IMG/VR virus record: IMGVR_UViG_3300021963_000461 | Span: 1 to 30,278 of that record | DNA: 30,278 bases | Origin: a virus | Reading direction: 5' to 3' (one strand) | Shown: positions 1 through 8,035 of the stretch, one piece after another | Layout of the letters: the number at the start of each line of letters is the position of its first letter | How positions within the stretch are numbered: the stretch's first letter is position 1 | Notes under the pieces: generated by a model | What the model was told of the DNA's origin: nothing | Databases searched by the model: none | The model's input: the letters and a program-made list of their open reading frames with translations, nothing else | Program-made: the position numbers and the translations under genes

Positions 1-24
1 TGGGTGTGGTGTGGGTGGGAAAGG

Positions 25-237
25 TTAGGCAGGCAGGAGGCCGAGGGCGATAGCCCGAGCTCGGCATTTGGCGCAGGAGATGGTCGAGAGGTCGAGCGAG
101 ATGGTGAAGGCTCGGTGAACCCGAACCCCCTTGCAAAACGCATCGGGGCGGGAGGTGGAAAGGGAGAGGTGCGTTTCTTTGCCGTGACCGATCTTTACGA
201 CAGAGGGCTGGGCGGGGGGCTGGTTGGTGGTGTGCAT
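25..237 (-). CDS. Small Cys-rich protein, putative zinc-binding, unknown function
   Basis: A 70-residue leftward protein starting MHTTNQ. A His near residue 23, a Cys near 35 and a CxxC pair (SCAKC, about 54-57) give an HCCC arrangement. This resembles small Cys-rich phage and host proteins with a 'HL...C...vtCxxC' layout, which probably bind zinc, but no activity is known to me. The start is supported by the leader: it is A/C-rich, nearly free of G and T, lacks a Shine-Dalgarno sequence, and resembles the leader of the next leftward gene. Both genes share the same first ten bases, ATGCACACCA. It lies 29 nt downstream of that gene, so the two are probably co-transcribed. Function is unassigned. 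Confidence 0.55.
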   Translation of the reverse strand: MHTTNQPPAQPSVVKIGHGKETHLSLSTSRPDAFCKGVRVHRAFTISLDLSTISCAKCRARAIALGLLPA

Positions 238-266
238 GGTGTGCGGTTGGTTGGTGGTGGGAAGGG

Positions 267-845
267 TTAGGCGTTGCGGGTGATGCGGTGGAGGTCGAGG
301 GCGATCTGCGAGGCGTGCCAGCGGATGGAGTCGAACCGCTCCTCGTGGTGCATGGCAGACCAGCCTCCGAGGTCGTGTTCGGCCTTGGGGTCGAGTTCCG
401 TCTGGATGGTGGCAAAGAGGGCATGGGTTGCCTTCTCGGCAAGGTCGTTCAACTGCTCGGAGGTGAGAGCGGGAGGAGTGGGAGGGGTGGGCGTGTTGTC
501 ATCGATCGCCTTGGTCAGCATCTCGTCTGCGTGTTCAAAGAACTTGCGGACGGCCTTCTCGTAACTCGTGAAGGTGGCAAGGAGGTGGTGCGTTTCCCAG
601 AACGAGGCGAGGAAGCCAGCCAGCGAGTCGATGCCATACCGGGTGATCTTGTTTCCGTCCGTGATGCAGGCGTGGTCGCTTGCGACATCGTGGGCGAGTT
701 CGGCGAGCCACTCCGAAATCACTACGGCATCGTAGTTGCTCGGGAGGTTGCCTTCCCGAACGCTGGCGAGTTCGGTGCGGTAGTCGGTGATCTCCTTGCG
801 AGCCTTGATGAGGGCGGGGAGGAGGGTTTCTTCGTTGGTGTGCAT
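267..845 (-). CDS. Hypothetical protein (192 aa), early leftward operon
   Basis: I do not recognise this protein. I chose the Met at 845 (MHTNEETLLP...) over the in-frame Met at 944, because the extra 33 residues are low-quality and the 845 start sits behind an A/C-rich leader like that of the gene at 25-237. The sequence is mainly helical and acidic, with a Trp/His-bearing middle (SLAGFLASFWETHHLL). A short Thr/Pro linker (NTPTPPTPPAL, about residue 121) separates two helical parts. No signal peptide, membrane segment or catalytic motif is visible. It is the first leftward gene after the divergent region at 846-1441, so it is probably expressed early. Confidence 0.6.
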   Translation of the reverse strand: MHTNEETLLPALIKARKEITDYRTELASVREGNLPSNYDAVVISEWLAELAHDVASDHACITDGNKITRYGIDSLAGFLASFWETHHLLATFTSYEKAVRKFFEHADEMLTKAIDDNTPTPPTPPALTSEQLNDLAEKATHALFATIQTELDPKAEHDLGGWSAMHHEERFDSIRWHASQIALDLHRITRNA

Positions 846-1086
846 TGTGGTGCGGTGTGGTGTTGGGTTGGGTTGGTTGTGCCGTGAGGCATCTCCGACA
901 GAATGGAGGGCGCAACGGATTGCAAGATCATTCTCACAGGTCACGCCAGCACCTCACAGGGTCGGCTCGTTCGGGGGTGTCGTGTGGGCGTGTGTCTGGG
1001 TGGCCTGCCTTGGCTCTGGGGAGGCGATGGCAACCCGACCCGAGGCGAGGCTGGGAGCGATCACCCCGAGGCCGTGCTGGGCAACC

Positions 1087-1140
1087 AGCGACCCGACCAC
1101 CCAGCGACCCAGCGACCCGACCAGCGACCCGACCCAGCGG
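1087..1140. repeat. Short direct repeats, iteron-like
   Basis: The 12-mer AGCGACCCGACC occurs at 1087-1098, 1111-1122 and 1123-1134. A shortened copy AGCGACCC lies at 1103-1110 and a partial copy begins at 1136. The last full copies are immediately adjacent. Such repeats in a gene-free region can be initiator- or repressor-binding iterons, but could also be slippage products in GC-rich DNA. Confidence 0.6.
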
Positions 1141-1154
1141 GAAGCCCCGCCCCG

Positions 1155-1179
1155 CTTGGGGTGTTACTGCCTCCCCAAG
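1155..1179. other. Hairpin in the divergent region
   Basis: CTTGGGG (1155-1161) pairs with CCCCAAG (1173-1179) around an 11-nt loop. No T-tract follows on either side, so it is a weak terminator candidate at best. Confidence 0.35.
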
Positions 1180-1376
1180 GCGATACCCCGAGCGACAGCC
1201 CCTGGCTCCCCCTAGAACCCCCTAGGTACACGCGCCTGGCCGTACGTCCGCGCCCGCCTGGCCGCCCGGGCGCAGCTGCGCGAGCGCCCCCGCCCACGCA
1301 CCCGCGACGCGCGCGATAAATACCTAATACCCTCTTCGGAAAAATCCGCGTAGCCAAAAAACTTTCTCCTACATTT

Positions 1377-1396
1377 TGCGGAGATTAATCTCCGCA
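1377..1396. promoter_or_regulatory. Perfect 20-bp palindrome, operator candidate
   Basis: TGCGGAGATT is followed directly by its exact reverse complement. It lies about 10 bp upstream of the candidate -35 of the tail-fibre promoter, where a dimeric regulator could act. The binding protein is unknown; the HTH-like protein at 27438 is one possibility. Confidence 0.5.
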
Positions 1397-1406
1397 TCGC
1401 CATCTC

Positions 1407-1433
1407 TTGCTTCTATGTCCGGATTGGTACACT
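1407..1433 (+). promoter_or_regulatory. Candidate sigma70-type promoter of the virion operon
   Basis: A TTGCTT (1407-1412) and a TACACT (1428-1433) are separated by 15 bp. The -10 is preceded by TGG, an extended -10 element that can compensate for the short spacer. Only 8 nt separate the -10 from the ATG at 1442, so the transcript would have a leader of about 0-2 nt. This resembles the arrangement at 4873, 7001 and 9173. Confidence 0.45.
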
Positions 1434-1441
1434 ATCCGCGT

Positions 1442-3253
1442 ATGAGTCAGCCTCCCGCTCCTTATGACCGCTCGCATTCCTTTACGGATTTCAGCCAGTC
1501 CAACCCCACCACCCCCCACCAGGGTCAGAAAATCGACCAGGAGCTGAACAATGTGCAGGCCGCACTCAACGCTACCATCTCCCGGCTGGGTGAAATCCAG
1601 ACGGATGACGGCAATGTGCGTACCACCGCTCTGAATCTGGCTGTCATCGCCGAGGAAGTCGAACCGTTGCTGACCGACGCTCCTGTTCAAGCCGTTGAGG
1701 CTGCCGGCGCGCAGCAAGTTGCGTTGGTAAATGACGCTGGTGACGCAAAAGTGGCTGAACTTGAGGCTGTTTTGACGTCCCAGAACGCTACCGACGCCAT
1801 TAATGCGCGAGATGCGGCCCAGTCTGCCGCTTATTCTGCCGACGCCTTCGCTGCTTCAGCCGAAAGCTCCGCTACTGCTGCAAATTCTTACGCAAACACC
1901 GCCCTTCAGTCAAAGAATTCGGCGGCTGTCTTCGCCCAGGTGGCGCAGGACGCGGCTGCGAGCATCCCTCTGATCGTTGGACCAGCTGGTCCTCAAGGTA
2001 CGCAGGGGATTCAAGGTGATGCCGGTCAGCCTGGTCAGCCCGGACAGGATGGTCAGCCTGGACCGCAGGGAATCCAAGGTCCGGCTGGCAATGCTTGGGT
2101 GTACCAAGGCGAATACAACAACGGCATCACCTATTCCCAGAACGACTACGTCACGCTCAACGGATCGAGTTACGTTTTGAAGAACTTTATCGGCGGTGCT
2201 GGTTACGATCCGATTGGCTACCCGGATAATTGGCAGCTTGTCGCCCAGAAGGGTGACACCGGAGCTAGTGGCGCGGACGGTGTAGATGGGGTTGGCGTTG
2301 TCAACTGGCGTGGCGAATGGAATGTCAGTCAATTTTACCCAAAGGGAGACGTAGTCAGCCGTTATGGTTCAAGCTATGTATCTAACCTTCAAGGGAGCGG
2401 ACTTGGAAACCAAGGATATCCTCCGGAATCATATCCGGACTACTGGACGCTCGTAGCACAGGCTGGAAGCCAAGGAGCAGAAGGACCGCAAGGTCCGGCA
2501 GGCCAGAACGGCCAGGACGGAGCAGTCGGACCTGCTGGTCCTTCCATTGCTGAATGGGATAGTGGCAACACCTATTACAACGGCAACGCCGTAACCTACA
2601 ACAACGGCATCTTCGTGTGCGTGTCTGGGGGGATCACCGGCGGAAGCTACCCTCCCGACAGCGGAAATTGGGTATTGGCTTCCGACAACTACTTCGCGCG
2701 AGCCTTCACCGTGTATGAAAAGGTAAATCGCAGCGGCGATACTTTCAACGGAAAGGTCAACTTCACGCCTGTCGGAGGTGTTGCTGGTCTGAACATCGGC
2801 ATCGGAGGTACCTCCTCAAACGCTACCGTTAACGGAGATATTTGGATTCCGACCGCAGGAACAAACCTTAACTTTAGGGACGGTAATGGCATCGCAAGGA
2901 TTTGCGCCTCTACCACGTCAGGGAATACCTTTAATCAGCCCCAGGCCGTCGATACAAGTAACGTCCTCCCGGCCCTGCGGGTTACACAACGCGGGACTGG
3001 AAACGCAATCCAAGTCGAAGACAGCACTTCCCCCGATGCAACCGCCTTTATTGTCGATCAGTTTGGAAAAGTAGGCATCGGCGTCGCACCGGATGCAACC
3101 GCCGCACTCAAGCTTGATGCCAATGGTATTTCATTCAACGGACTTTCTTTCAATCCCACCAGCACCGCCGCCCACAGCGGTGGTTCTGACACCCTGGACC
3201 TGCTCGTCACCATCGGTGGCGTGAACTACCGAATCGGTCTTCGACCCGCCTAA
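1442..3253 (+). CDS. Tail fibre / receptor-binding protein with collagen-like and carbohydrate-binding-like modules
   Basis: A 603-residue fibre. The N-terminus (SHSFTDFSQSNPTTPHQG..., to about residue 75) matches the conserved tail-attachment domain of podovirus fibres, which supports the 1442 start over in-frame TTG 1376 and ATG 1415. An Ala/Ser-rich helical shaft follows (about 95-175). Collagen-like Gly-X-Y stretches (about 180-217, 270-284, 342-368) then alternate with three Trp/Tyr-rich modules (about 218-268, 287-340, 369-415) of the form W-x-x-G-x-Y...G-x-x-V-x-Y...W-x-L, resembling carbohydrate-binding type 5/12 folds. The beta-rich C-terminus (about 420-603) probably trimerises and contacts the receptor. 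The stop overlaps the terminase start (TAATG). A fibre gene preceding TerL is a less common order. Confidence 0.85.
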   Translation: MSQPPAPYDRSHSFTDFSQSNPTTPHQGQKIDQELNNVQAALNATISRLGEIQTDDGNVRTTALNLAVIAEEVEPLLTDAPVQAVEAAGAQQVALVNDAGDAKVAELEAVLTSQNATDAINARDAAQSAAYSADAFAASAESSATAANSYANTALQSKNSAAVFAQVAQDAAASIPLIVGPAGPQGTQGIQGDAGQPGQPGQDGQPGPQGIQGPAGNAWVYQGEYNNGITYSQNDYVTLNGSSYVLKNFIGGAGYDPIGYPDNWQLVAQKGDTGASGADGVDGVGVVNWRGEWNVSQFYPKGDVVSRYGSSYVSNLQGSGLGNQGYPPESYPDYWTLVAQAGSQGAEGPQGPAGQNGQDGAVGPAGPSIAEWDSGNTYYNGNAVTYNNGIFVCVSGGITGGSYPPDSGNWVLASDNYFARAFTVYEKVNRSGDTFNGKVNFTPVGGVAGLNIGIGGTSSNATVNGDIWIPTAGTNLNFRDGNGIARICASTTSGNTFNQPQAVDTSNVLPALRVTQRGTGNAIQVEDSTSPDATAFIVDQFGKVGIGVAPDATAALKLDANGISFNGLSFNPTSTAAHSGGSDTLDLLVTIGGVNYRIGLRPA

Positions 3254-4857
3254 TGGCTCGTAAGGCACCCAACGCCGAAGAGAAAAGACGACAAGCAGAG
3301 ATGCTTGAACTGGAGCGGCAGATACTTGCCGCCCAGCGTCTTCTTCGAGTCAAGAAGGCAAAGGAGTCGCTCATTGATTTCACCTCGATGACGATGCCAG
3401 ATCCGGAAGACCCGGACAACCCGGACAAGTCCAGGTACGAACCTGTCAGACATCACCGCACTATCTGTGCGGCCTTGGAGGAAGTGGAGAAGGGAAACTA
3501 CCAGCGTCTCATCATTTCAATGCCTCCACGCCACGGCAAGTCGGAGCTGGCTTCCCGCCGCTTCCCTGCCTGGTTCTTGGGCAAAGACCCATACCGACAG
3601 GTATTGTTCGCGACTTACAACGCTGACTTGGCTATGGACTTCGGACGAGCCGTCCGAGAAATCATGCGTCAGCCATCCTTCCAACAAGTATTCCCAGGCT
3701 GCAAGTTGCGGACAGGCGAACAATCGTCAGACCGAATCAAGACGGAAGAGGGGGGTGTGGCTGGGTTCGTGGGCGTAGGCGGTGGTCTGACCGGCAAGGG
3801 CGCAGACCTTCTTATCATCGACGACCCTATCAAAGACCGAGAGGAAGCCGACTCCAAGCGTGAGCGTGACAAGCTTTGGGACTGGTTCACCCAGGTGGCT
3901 ATGACCCGACTGATGGACGGAGGCCGAGTGGTCATCATTATGACCCGATGGCACGAAGACGACCTGGTCGGACGGCTTACCGACCCTCGCAACCCTTGTT
4001 ATAACGACGAGGTAGCCCAGCAATGGCGTATCCTGTCGCTTCCTGCCATCGCAGATGACAACGATCCGATGGAACGCCAGAAAGGCGAGGCTCTTTGGCC
4101 GGAGCGTTATCCGCTTGGGTTCTTGAACGAAATCCGCCGCCTTAACCCCAAGGGGTTTTCAGCCTTGTACCAAGGCAAGCCGACACCAGACGATGGTGAC
4201 TTCTTCAAGCGTGACTGGCTGAAGGGGTATAACCCAGGCGATTTGCCGTCCAACCTACGCATTTACTGCGTCTCTGACCACGCCGTGTCCACGGCACAGA
4301 CTGCGGACAAGACCGTGCTGTTGCCGTTCGGGATAGACGAGAACGACAATGTCTGGATCTTGCCGGACGTATGGTGGCGAAGGGCAAGCACCGACCAAGT
4401 CGTAGATGGGATGATTGACCTAATGACACGGCATCGCCCTGCCAAATGGGGTGCTGAACGAGGCCATATCTCCCAGTCCATCGGACCATTCCTCCGCAAG
4501 GTGCAGCAGGAACGCGGTGTCTGGACTGTGGTCGAGGAGATTACCCCTGTCAAAGACAAGCAGACCCGCGCCCAGGCCATCCGTGGCCGTATGGCTATGG
4601 GTAAGGTCTTCTTTCCTAGGTTCTCCCCTTGGTGGGTGGATGCGGAGCAGGAAATCCTCAAGTTCCCATCGGCCAGACACGATGACTTTGTGGACGCCCT
4701 CGGCCTAGCCGGCCTTCTTCTCGCCACTATGCACGGAGCTTCAAGGACTTTCGAGAAGCCGTCCGAAATCCCCAAGACAGGCACTTTGGCCTGGGTTAAG
4801 ATGTCCTCCAAGTGGGACGAGGCCAGACGCAATCTCTTGCAGATGGGCGGCTTCTGA
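3253..4857 (+). CDS. terL: Terminase large subunit
   Basis: A 534-residue packaging motor: the N-terminal ATPase translocates DNA through the portal and the C-terminal RNase H-like nuclease cuts it. Walker A is visible as MPPRHGKSE (about 90-98), followed by motif-like FATYNADLA. Walker B is LLIIDDPIKDREEADS (from about 186), followed by MTRWHEDDL, typical of phage TerL. The nuclease domain starts near SDHAVSTAQTADKT (about 338), and the C-terminal acidic cluster HDDFVDALGLAG (about 476) supplies metal-binding carboxylates. The length is normal. The start is TAATG-coupled to the fibre gene with no Shine-Dalgarno. No small terminase gene is recognisable in the window. Confidence 0.95.
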   Translation: MARKAPNAEEKRRQAEMLELERQILAAQRLLRVKKAKESLIDFTSMTMPDPEDPDNPDKSRYEPVRHHRTICAALEEVEKGNYQRLIISMPPRHGKSELASRRFPAWFLGKDPYRQVLFATYNADLAMDFGRAVREIMRQPSFQQVFPGCKLRTGEQSSDRIKTEEGGVAGFVGVGGGLTGKGADLLIIDDPIKDREEADSKRERDKLWDWFTQVAMTRLMDGGRVVIIMTRWHEDDLVGRLTDPRNPCYNDEVAQQWRILSLPAIADDNDPMERQKGEALWPERYPLGFLNEIRRLNPKGFSALYQGKPTPDDGDFFKRDWLKGYNPGDLPSNLRIYCVSDHAVSTAQTADKTVLLPFGIDENDNVWILPDVWWRRASTDQVVDGMIDLMTRHRPAKWGAERGHISQSIGPFLRKVQQERGVWTVVEEITPVKDKQTRAQAIRGRMAMGKVFFPRFSPWWVDAEQEILKFPSARHDDFVDALGLAGLLLATMHGASRTFEKPSEIPKTGTLAWVKMSSKWDEARRNLLQMGGF

Positions 4858-4865
4858 ACATAAAT
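4837..4865 (+). promoter_or_regulatory. Candidate promoter upstream of the portal gene
   Basis: TTGCAG (4837-4842), a 17-bp spacer and ATAAAT (4860-4865) are followed by 7 nt and the ATG at 4873. Transcription would begin at or one base from the start codon. It lies at the end of terL. Confidence 0.35.
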
Positions 4866-4872
4866 ACTTTAA

Positions 4873-6969
4873 ATGGAAAACGAATACGAGAGCGAGGCCA
4901 TGCCTGTAGACCCGATGCAGCCGATTGAAAAGCCTGTGTCGGCCATCAAGCGTGACGCTGAAAAGCCTGGCCCTTCTCGCTCCGCCTTGGTCAAGTCGCT
5001 CACCGAGAAGATCGAGCGAGCCAAGAAGCATTGGAAGAAGTCCTTTGACCGCATGAAGGAGGACACGGACTTCTACATGGGCAAGCAATGGTCGTCCAAC
5101 GACAGCGATGACCGCTATGTAGCCAACATCGTCCAGCGTCATGTCGGCCAGCGAGTCTCCGCCCTCTACGCCAAGAATCCGAAGTTCGTCGCAAAGCGAC
5201 GCGAGACCTTGGACTTTTCCACTTGGGAGGGCGATATGTCCTCTTTCCAGTCGATTCAGACGTCGATGCAGAACTCGATGGCTACCGGACAGCCGATGGA
5301 TCCTGTGATGGTTCAGACGATTCAAGACGCCCAGCAGGGTTTCGAGCGTCGCCGTATGTTGGACAAGCTCGCCAAGACCCTTGAAATCGTAGCCCACTAT
5401 CAGCTTCAAGAACAGCAGCCGTCCTTCAAGGGACAGATGAAACAGCTTGTCCGCCGTACCTGTGTCAACGGCATCGGCTTCGTCAAGCTCGGCTACCAGC
5501 GCACGATGGAGAAGCGTCCGGAGGATGTCGAACGCATCACCGATATCACGGAGCAGATGACCACGCTTGAGCGTCTCGGTGCCGACAAGCAGGACGAAAA
5601 GTTCTCCGAAGAGCATGCCAAGATGGAGCAGCTCCGCTTGCTCCTTGCCAGTCTCCAGTCCAAGCAGGACGTCATCGTCAAGGAAGGTATCGTCTTCGAT
5701 TTCCCGATGTCCAACTCCATCATCATCGACCCGAAGTGCCGTCAGTTGTCGGGCTTCGTCGGTGCTGACTGGATCGCCCAGGAGTTCATCCTCGATGTCG
5801 AGGAAGTGAAGGAAATCTACAAGATCGACCTAGGCAAAGAGTTCACGGCCTACGAGGACAAGAACGAGAACGATGACTGTAAGAAGGCCACCATCTGGGA
5901 GATTTACTCCAAGAAGGACGGACTGGTCTATGTAGTTTGCGATGGTTACCACGACTTCCTCAAGGAGCCGGAATCCCCTACGCTGAACCTTGAACGCTTC
6001 TGGCCGTTCTTCCCGCTCATCTTCAACGAAGTCGATTCCGACAAGGACGTCTACCCGCCTTCCGATGTCCGTTTGCTGATGCCGGTGCAGAAGGAGTACA
6101 ACCGCGCACGACAGGCTCTCCGCGAGCATCGCTTCGCCAACCGCCCCTTGTATGCCACCTACGAAGGTGCGCTGTCCGAAAAGGACATCAACAACCTTCA
6201 GTCCCACCCAGCCAACGCGGTCATCAAGCTCCAGAACCTGTCCCCTGGCCAAGCCGTCAACTCGATCCTCCAGCCTGTCCAACACGCTCCTATTGATGCG
6301 AGCCTGTACGACACGTCCATGCTTCTGGACGATATGATGCGCGTGGTCGGCTCGCAGGAAGCCAACCTTGGCGGCACTTCAGCCTCTACGGCCACCGAAG
6401 TGTCCGTTGCCGAAGGCAGCCGTATGTCCAGCCTGTCGTCCAATGTTGACGACCTTGAGGACTTCCTTGGTGAACTAGCCCGAGCCACAGGCCAAGTCCT
6501 GCTCGTCCAGATGGATCAGCAGTCGGTGATGAAGATTGCCGGCCCAGGTGCCGTCTGGCCTCAACTGACCGCCGCTGAAGTAGCCCAGGAACTGATGCTT
6601 GAGGTCGAGGCTGGCTCCAATGGACGCCCGAACAAGGCCATCCAAATCCAGAACTTTGAGCGTATCGCCCCAATCCTGCTCCAGATCCCCGGCATGAATC
6701 CCGAATTCATGGCGAAGGAAGCCCTCAAGCGTATGGACGATGGCATGGACATCACGGACGCGATCCGTGCGGCCTTGCCGTCCATCGTAGCCATGAACGC
6801 CCAGAAGCAGCTCGCCCAAGGCGATCCTGCTTCCGACCCGAACATGCAGGGTGCCGCCGGTGCGACCAACGTCGCTCCCGCTCCCGGCGCGCCTGGTGCG
6901 GACGGGCCTACCGCTCCCGCGTCCCCTGCGGACATCCGCTCGCAGGGCGTCCAATACCCGAACGCTTGA
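4873..6969 (+). CDS. Portal protein (head-tail connector)
   Basis: A 698-residue portal, expected to form the dodecameric ring at the packaging vertex that binds terminase and the tail adaptor. The sequence carries typical podovirus-portal features: a basic N-terminal helix (KIERAKKHWKKSFDRMKEDTDFYMG), the RYVANIVQRHVGQRVSALYAKNPKFVAKR core, an acidic insertion, the LERFWPFFPLIFNEVD region, the VQKEYNRARQALREHR stem helix (about 397) and STATEVSVAEGSRM (about 503). The last 40 or so residues are Ala/Pro/Gly-rich and probably disordered. It follows terL and precedes the scaffold gene, as in other podoviruses. There is no Shine-Dalgarno; a possible leaderless promoter precedes the ATG. Confidence 0.92.
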   Translation: MENEYESEAMPVDPMQPIEKPVSAIKRDAEKPGPSRSALVKSLTEKIERAKKHWKKSFDRMKEDTDFYMGKQWSSNDSDDRYVANIVQRHVGQRVSALYAKNPKFVAKRRETLDFSTWEGDMSSFQSIQTSMQNSMATGQPMDPVMVQTIQDAQQGFERRRMLDKLAKTLEIVAHYQLQEQQPSFKGQMKQLVRRTCVNGIGFVKLGYQRTMEKRPEDVERITDITEQMTTLERLGADKQDEKFSEEHAKMEQLRLLLASLQSKQDVIVKEGIVFDFPMSNSIIIDPKCRQLSGFVGADWIAQEFILDVEEVKEIYKIDLGKEFTAYEDKNENDDCKKATIWEIYSKKDGLVYVVCDGYHDFLKEPESPTLNLERFWPFFPLIFNEVDSDKDVYPPSDVRLLMPVQKEYNRARQALREHRFANRPLYATYEGALSEKDINNLQSHPANAVIKLQNLSPGQAVNSILQPVQHAPIDASLYDTSMLLDDMMRVVGSQEANLGGTSASTATEVSVAEGSRMSSLSSNVDDLEDFLGELARATGQVLLVQMDQQSVMKIAGPGAVWPQLTAAEVAQELMLEVEAGSNGRPNKAIQIQNFERIAPILLQIPGMNPEFMAKEALKRMDDGMDITDAIRAALPSIVAMNAQKQLAQGDPASDPNMQGAAGATNVAPAPGAPGADGPTAPASPADIRSQGVQYPNA

Positions 6970-6994
6970 TTTAAGATAAATCGTAGCGTATAGT
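6966..6994 (+). promoter_or_regulatory. Strong sigma70-like promoter giving a leaderless scaffold mRNA
   Basis: TTGATT (6966-6971), exactly 17 bp, TATAGT (6989-6994), then 6 nt (ATCTTC) and ATG at 7001. With the usual distance between -10 and start site, the A of the ATG would be the first transcribed base. It is the best promoter match I found and lies in the 31-bp gap between portal and scaffold genes. Confidence 0.6.
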
Positions 6995-7000
6995 ATCTTC

Positions 7001-8023
7001 ATGCCCGATCCAACCGAGCCTACCGACAACATCGAAACGCAGGACAACGCTCCCGCGCCAGAACCCATTTCCACTCCGGAACAGGCAACTGCTCCGGTAG
7101 CGGCCGACGCTAAAGAAACCAGCCAGACTACCTCGTCGGAGTCGGGCGACCAGGACGCTAACAAGAAGCCTACCTCATTGCTCGATGCCGTAAAACGCGC
7201 CGCGCACAGGTCGGCTGACGAGTCTTCGTCCAACTCGGAAACCAACGGCAAATCCGCCTATGGAGAAGGAAACCCTACGCCCAGTCTGGACGACGCAGCG
7301 AAGGACAGGTCCTCTCCGGAAGCAGACAAGAAACTGCCGTTCCATAACCACCCTCGCTGGAAGGAGATGATCACGGAGCGTGATGCATACCGCGCCGAAT
7401 CGGATGAATTCCGAAAGGTCACTACCTTCATGTCGTCGAATGGGTTGTCCACCGAAGAAGTCGCAGAAGGGTTCCAGATAATGGCCCTGATGAAGACTAA
7501 TCCGGTTGAAGCCCACAAGAGGATCAGCGAATACAAGTCGCGGCTCGATGCGTTCGTCGGAGCCACCCTGCCTCCCGAGATCCAGAAAAAGGTCGAGGAA
7601 GGCTATGTGGACGAAGATAGCGCACGAGAGATGGCCAGGCTCCAAGCCCAGCACTCTCTCTATCAGCAGCAACAGGCGACTGCGATGAAGCAGCGGGAGC
7701 AAAACGCCCTCGCAAGCATCCATTCGTCGGTGGTTAACTGGGAACAGCAGATGAAGGTCAAGGATCCCGATTGGTCCGCCAAACAGGAAATGGTCACAGA
7801 CCAGGTCAAACTGATGTTGCAGGCAGAACAGCCGACGACTCCGGAGGAGGCTCTTGCGCTCGTTGAGCGCGCCCACTCCACTATCAAGGAGCGGCTTTCT
7901 CGTTTCGCACCCCAGCGTAGACCTGTCACTCATGTGTCCAGCTCCACGTCGTCCGCCAACGCAACGCCCCAGCCGCGCAGCCTCCTAGAGGCGGTTCGTC
8001 TCGGAGCAATGCAAACCCGCTAA
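7001..8023 (+). CDS. Capsid assembly (scaffolding) protein
   Basis: A 340-residue protein directly upstream of the major capsid gene, the usual place for the scaffold that templates procapsid assembly and later leaves. The N-terminal third (1-110) is acidic, Pro/Ser/Thr-rich and disordered. The segment LPFHNHPRWKEMITERDAYR (about 112-131) is a hallmark often seen in podovirus scaffolds. The rest is charged and helical (SLYQQQQATAMKQREQNA). The C-terminus is basic (LEAVRLGAMQTR), which fits capsid-binding helices. A near-repeat occurs within the protein: SLLDAVKRAA (about 59) and SLLEAVRLGA (about 327). No Shine-Dalgarno is present; a consensus-like promoter places the transcript start at the ATG. 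Confidence 0.85.
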   Translation: MPDPTEPTDNIETQDNAPAPEPISTPEQATAPVAADAKETSQTTSSESGDQDANKKPTSLLDAVKRAAHRSADESSSNSETNGKSAYGEGNPTPSLDDAAKDRSSPEADKKLPFHNHPRWKEMITERDAYRAESDEFRKVTTFMSSNGLSTEEVAEGFQIMALMKTNPVEAHKRISEYKSRLDAFVGATLPPEIQKKVEEGYVDEDSAREMARLQAQHSLYQQQQATAMKQREQNALASIHSSVVNWEQQMKVKDPDWSAKQEMVTDQVKLMLQAEQPTTPEEALALVERAHSTIKERLSRFAPQRRPVTHVSSSTSSANATPQPRSLLEAVRLGAMQTR

Positions 8024-8035
8024 CGCACAAAACCT

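Larger units (their letters stand above)
846..1441. other. Gene-free divergent intergenic region
   Basis: About 600 bp separate the leftward small genes from the rightward virion operon. Reading frames here are low-complexity and match no protein I know. The stretch contains an A/C-rich leader (on the minus strand) next to 845, direct repeats at 1087-1140, a 7-bp hairpin at 1155-1179, a very GC-rich segment around 1225-1315 containing palindromes such as GCGCAGCTGCGC, an abrupt AT-richer segment from about 1316, a perfect 20-bp palindrome at 1377-1396 and a candidate promoter at 1407-1433. This combination fits a control region or replication origin; that is inference. Confidence 0.6.

Noticed and set aside
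288-887. Plus-strand frame opposite the leftward 192-residue gene
   Set aside because: Gly/Val/Arg-rich sequence typical of antisense translation; the leftward gene has the better start and leader.
1155-1168. Shared CTTGGGG(G)TGTTACT string with position 24313
   Set aside because: About 14 bases with one insertion in otherwise unrelated contexts (one coding, one not); chance similarity or weak at best, not enough for att sites.
903-1319. Plus-strand frames across the GC-rich divergent region
   Set aside because: Pro/Arg/Gly-rich random composition over direct repeats and hairpins; several overlapping frames are equally open because of GC content.
4741-5616. 291-residue minus-strand frame opposite the portal gene
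   Set aside because: Antisense shadow; the portal gene explains the coding signal.
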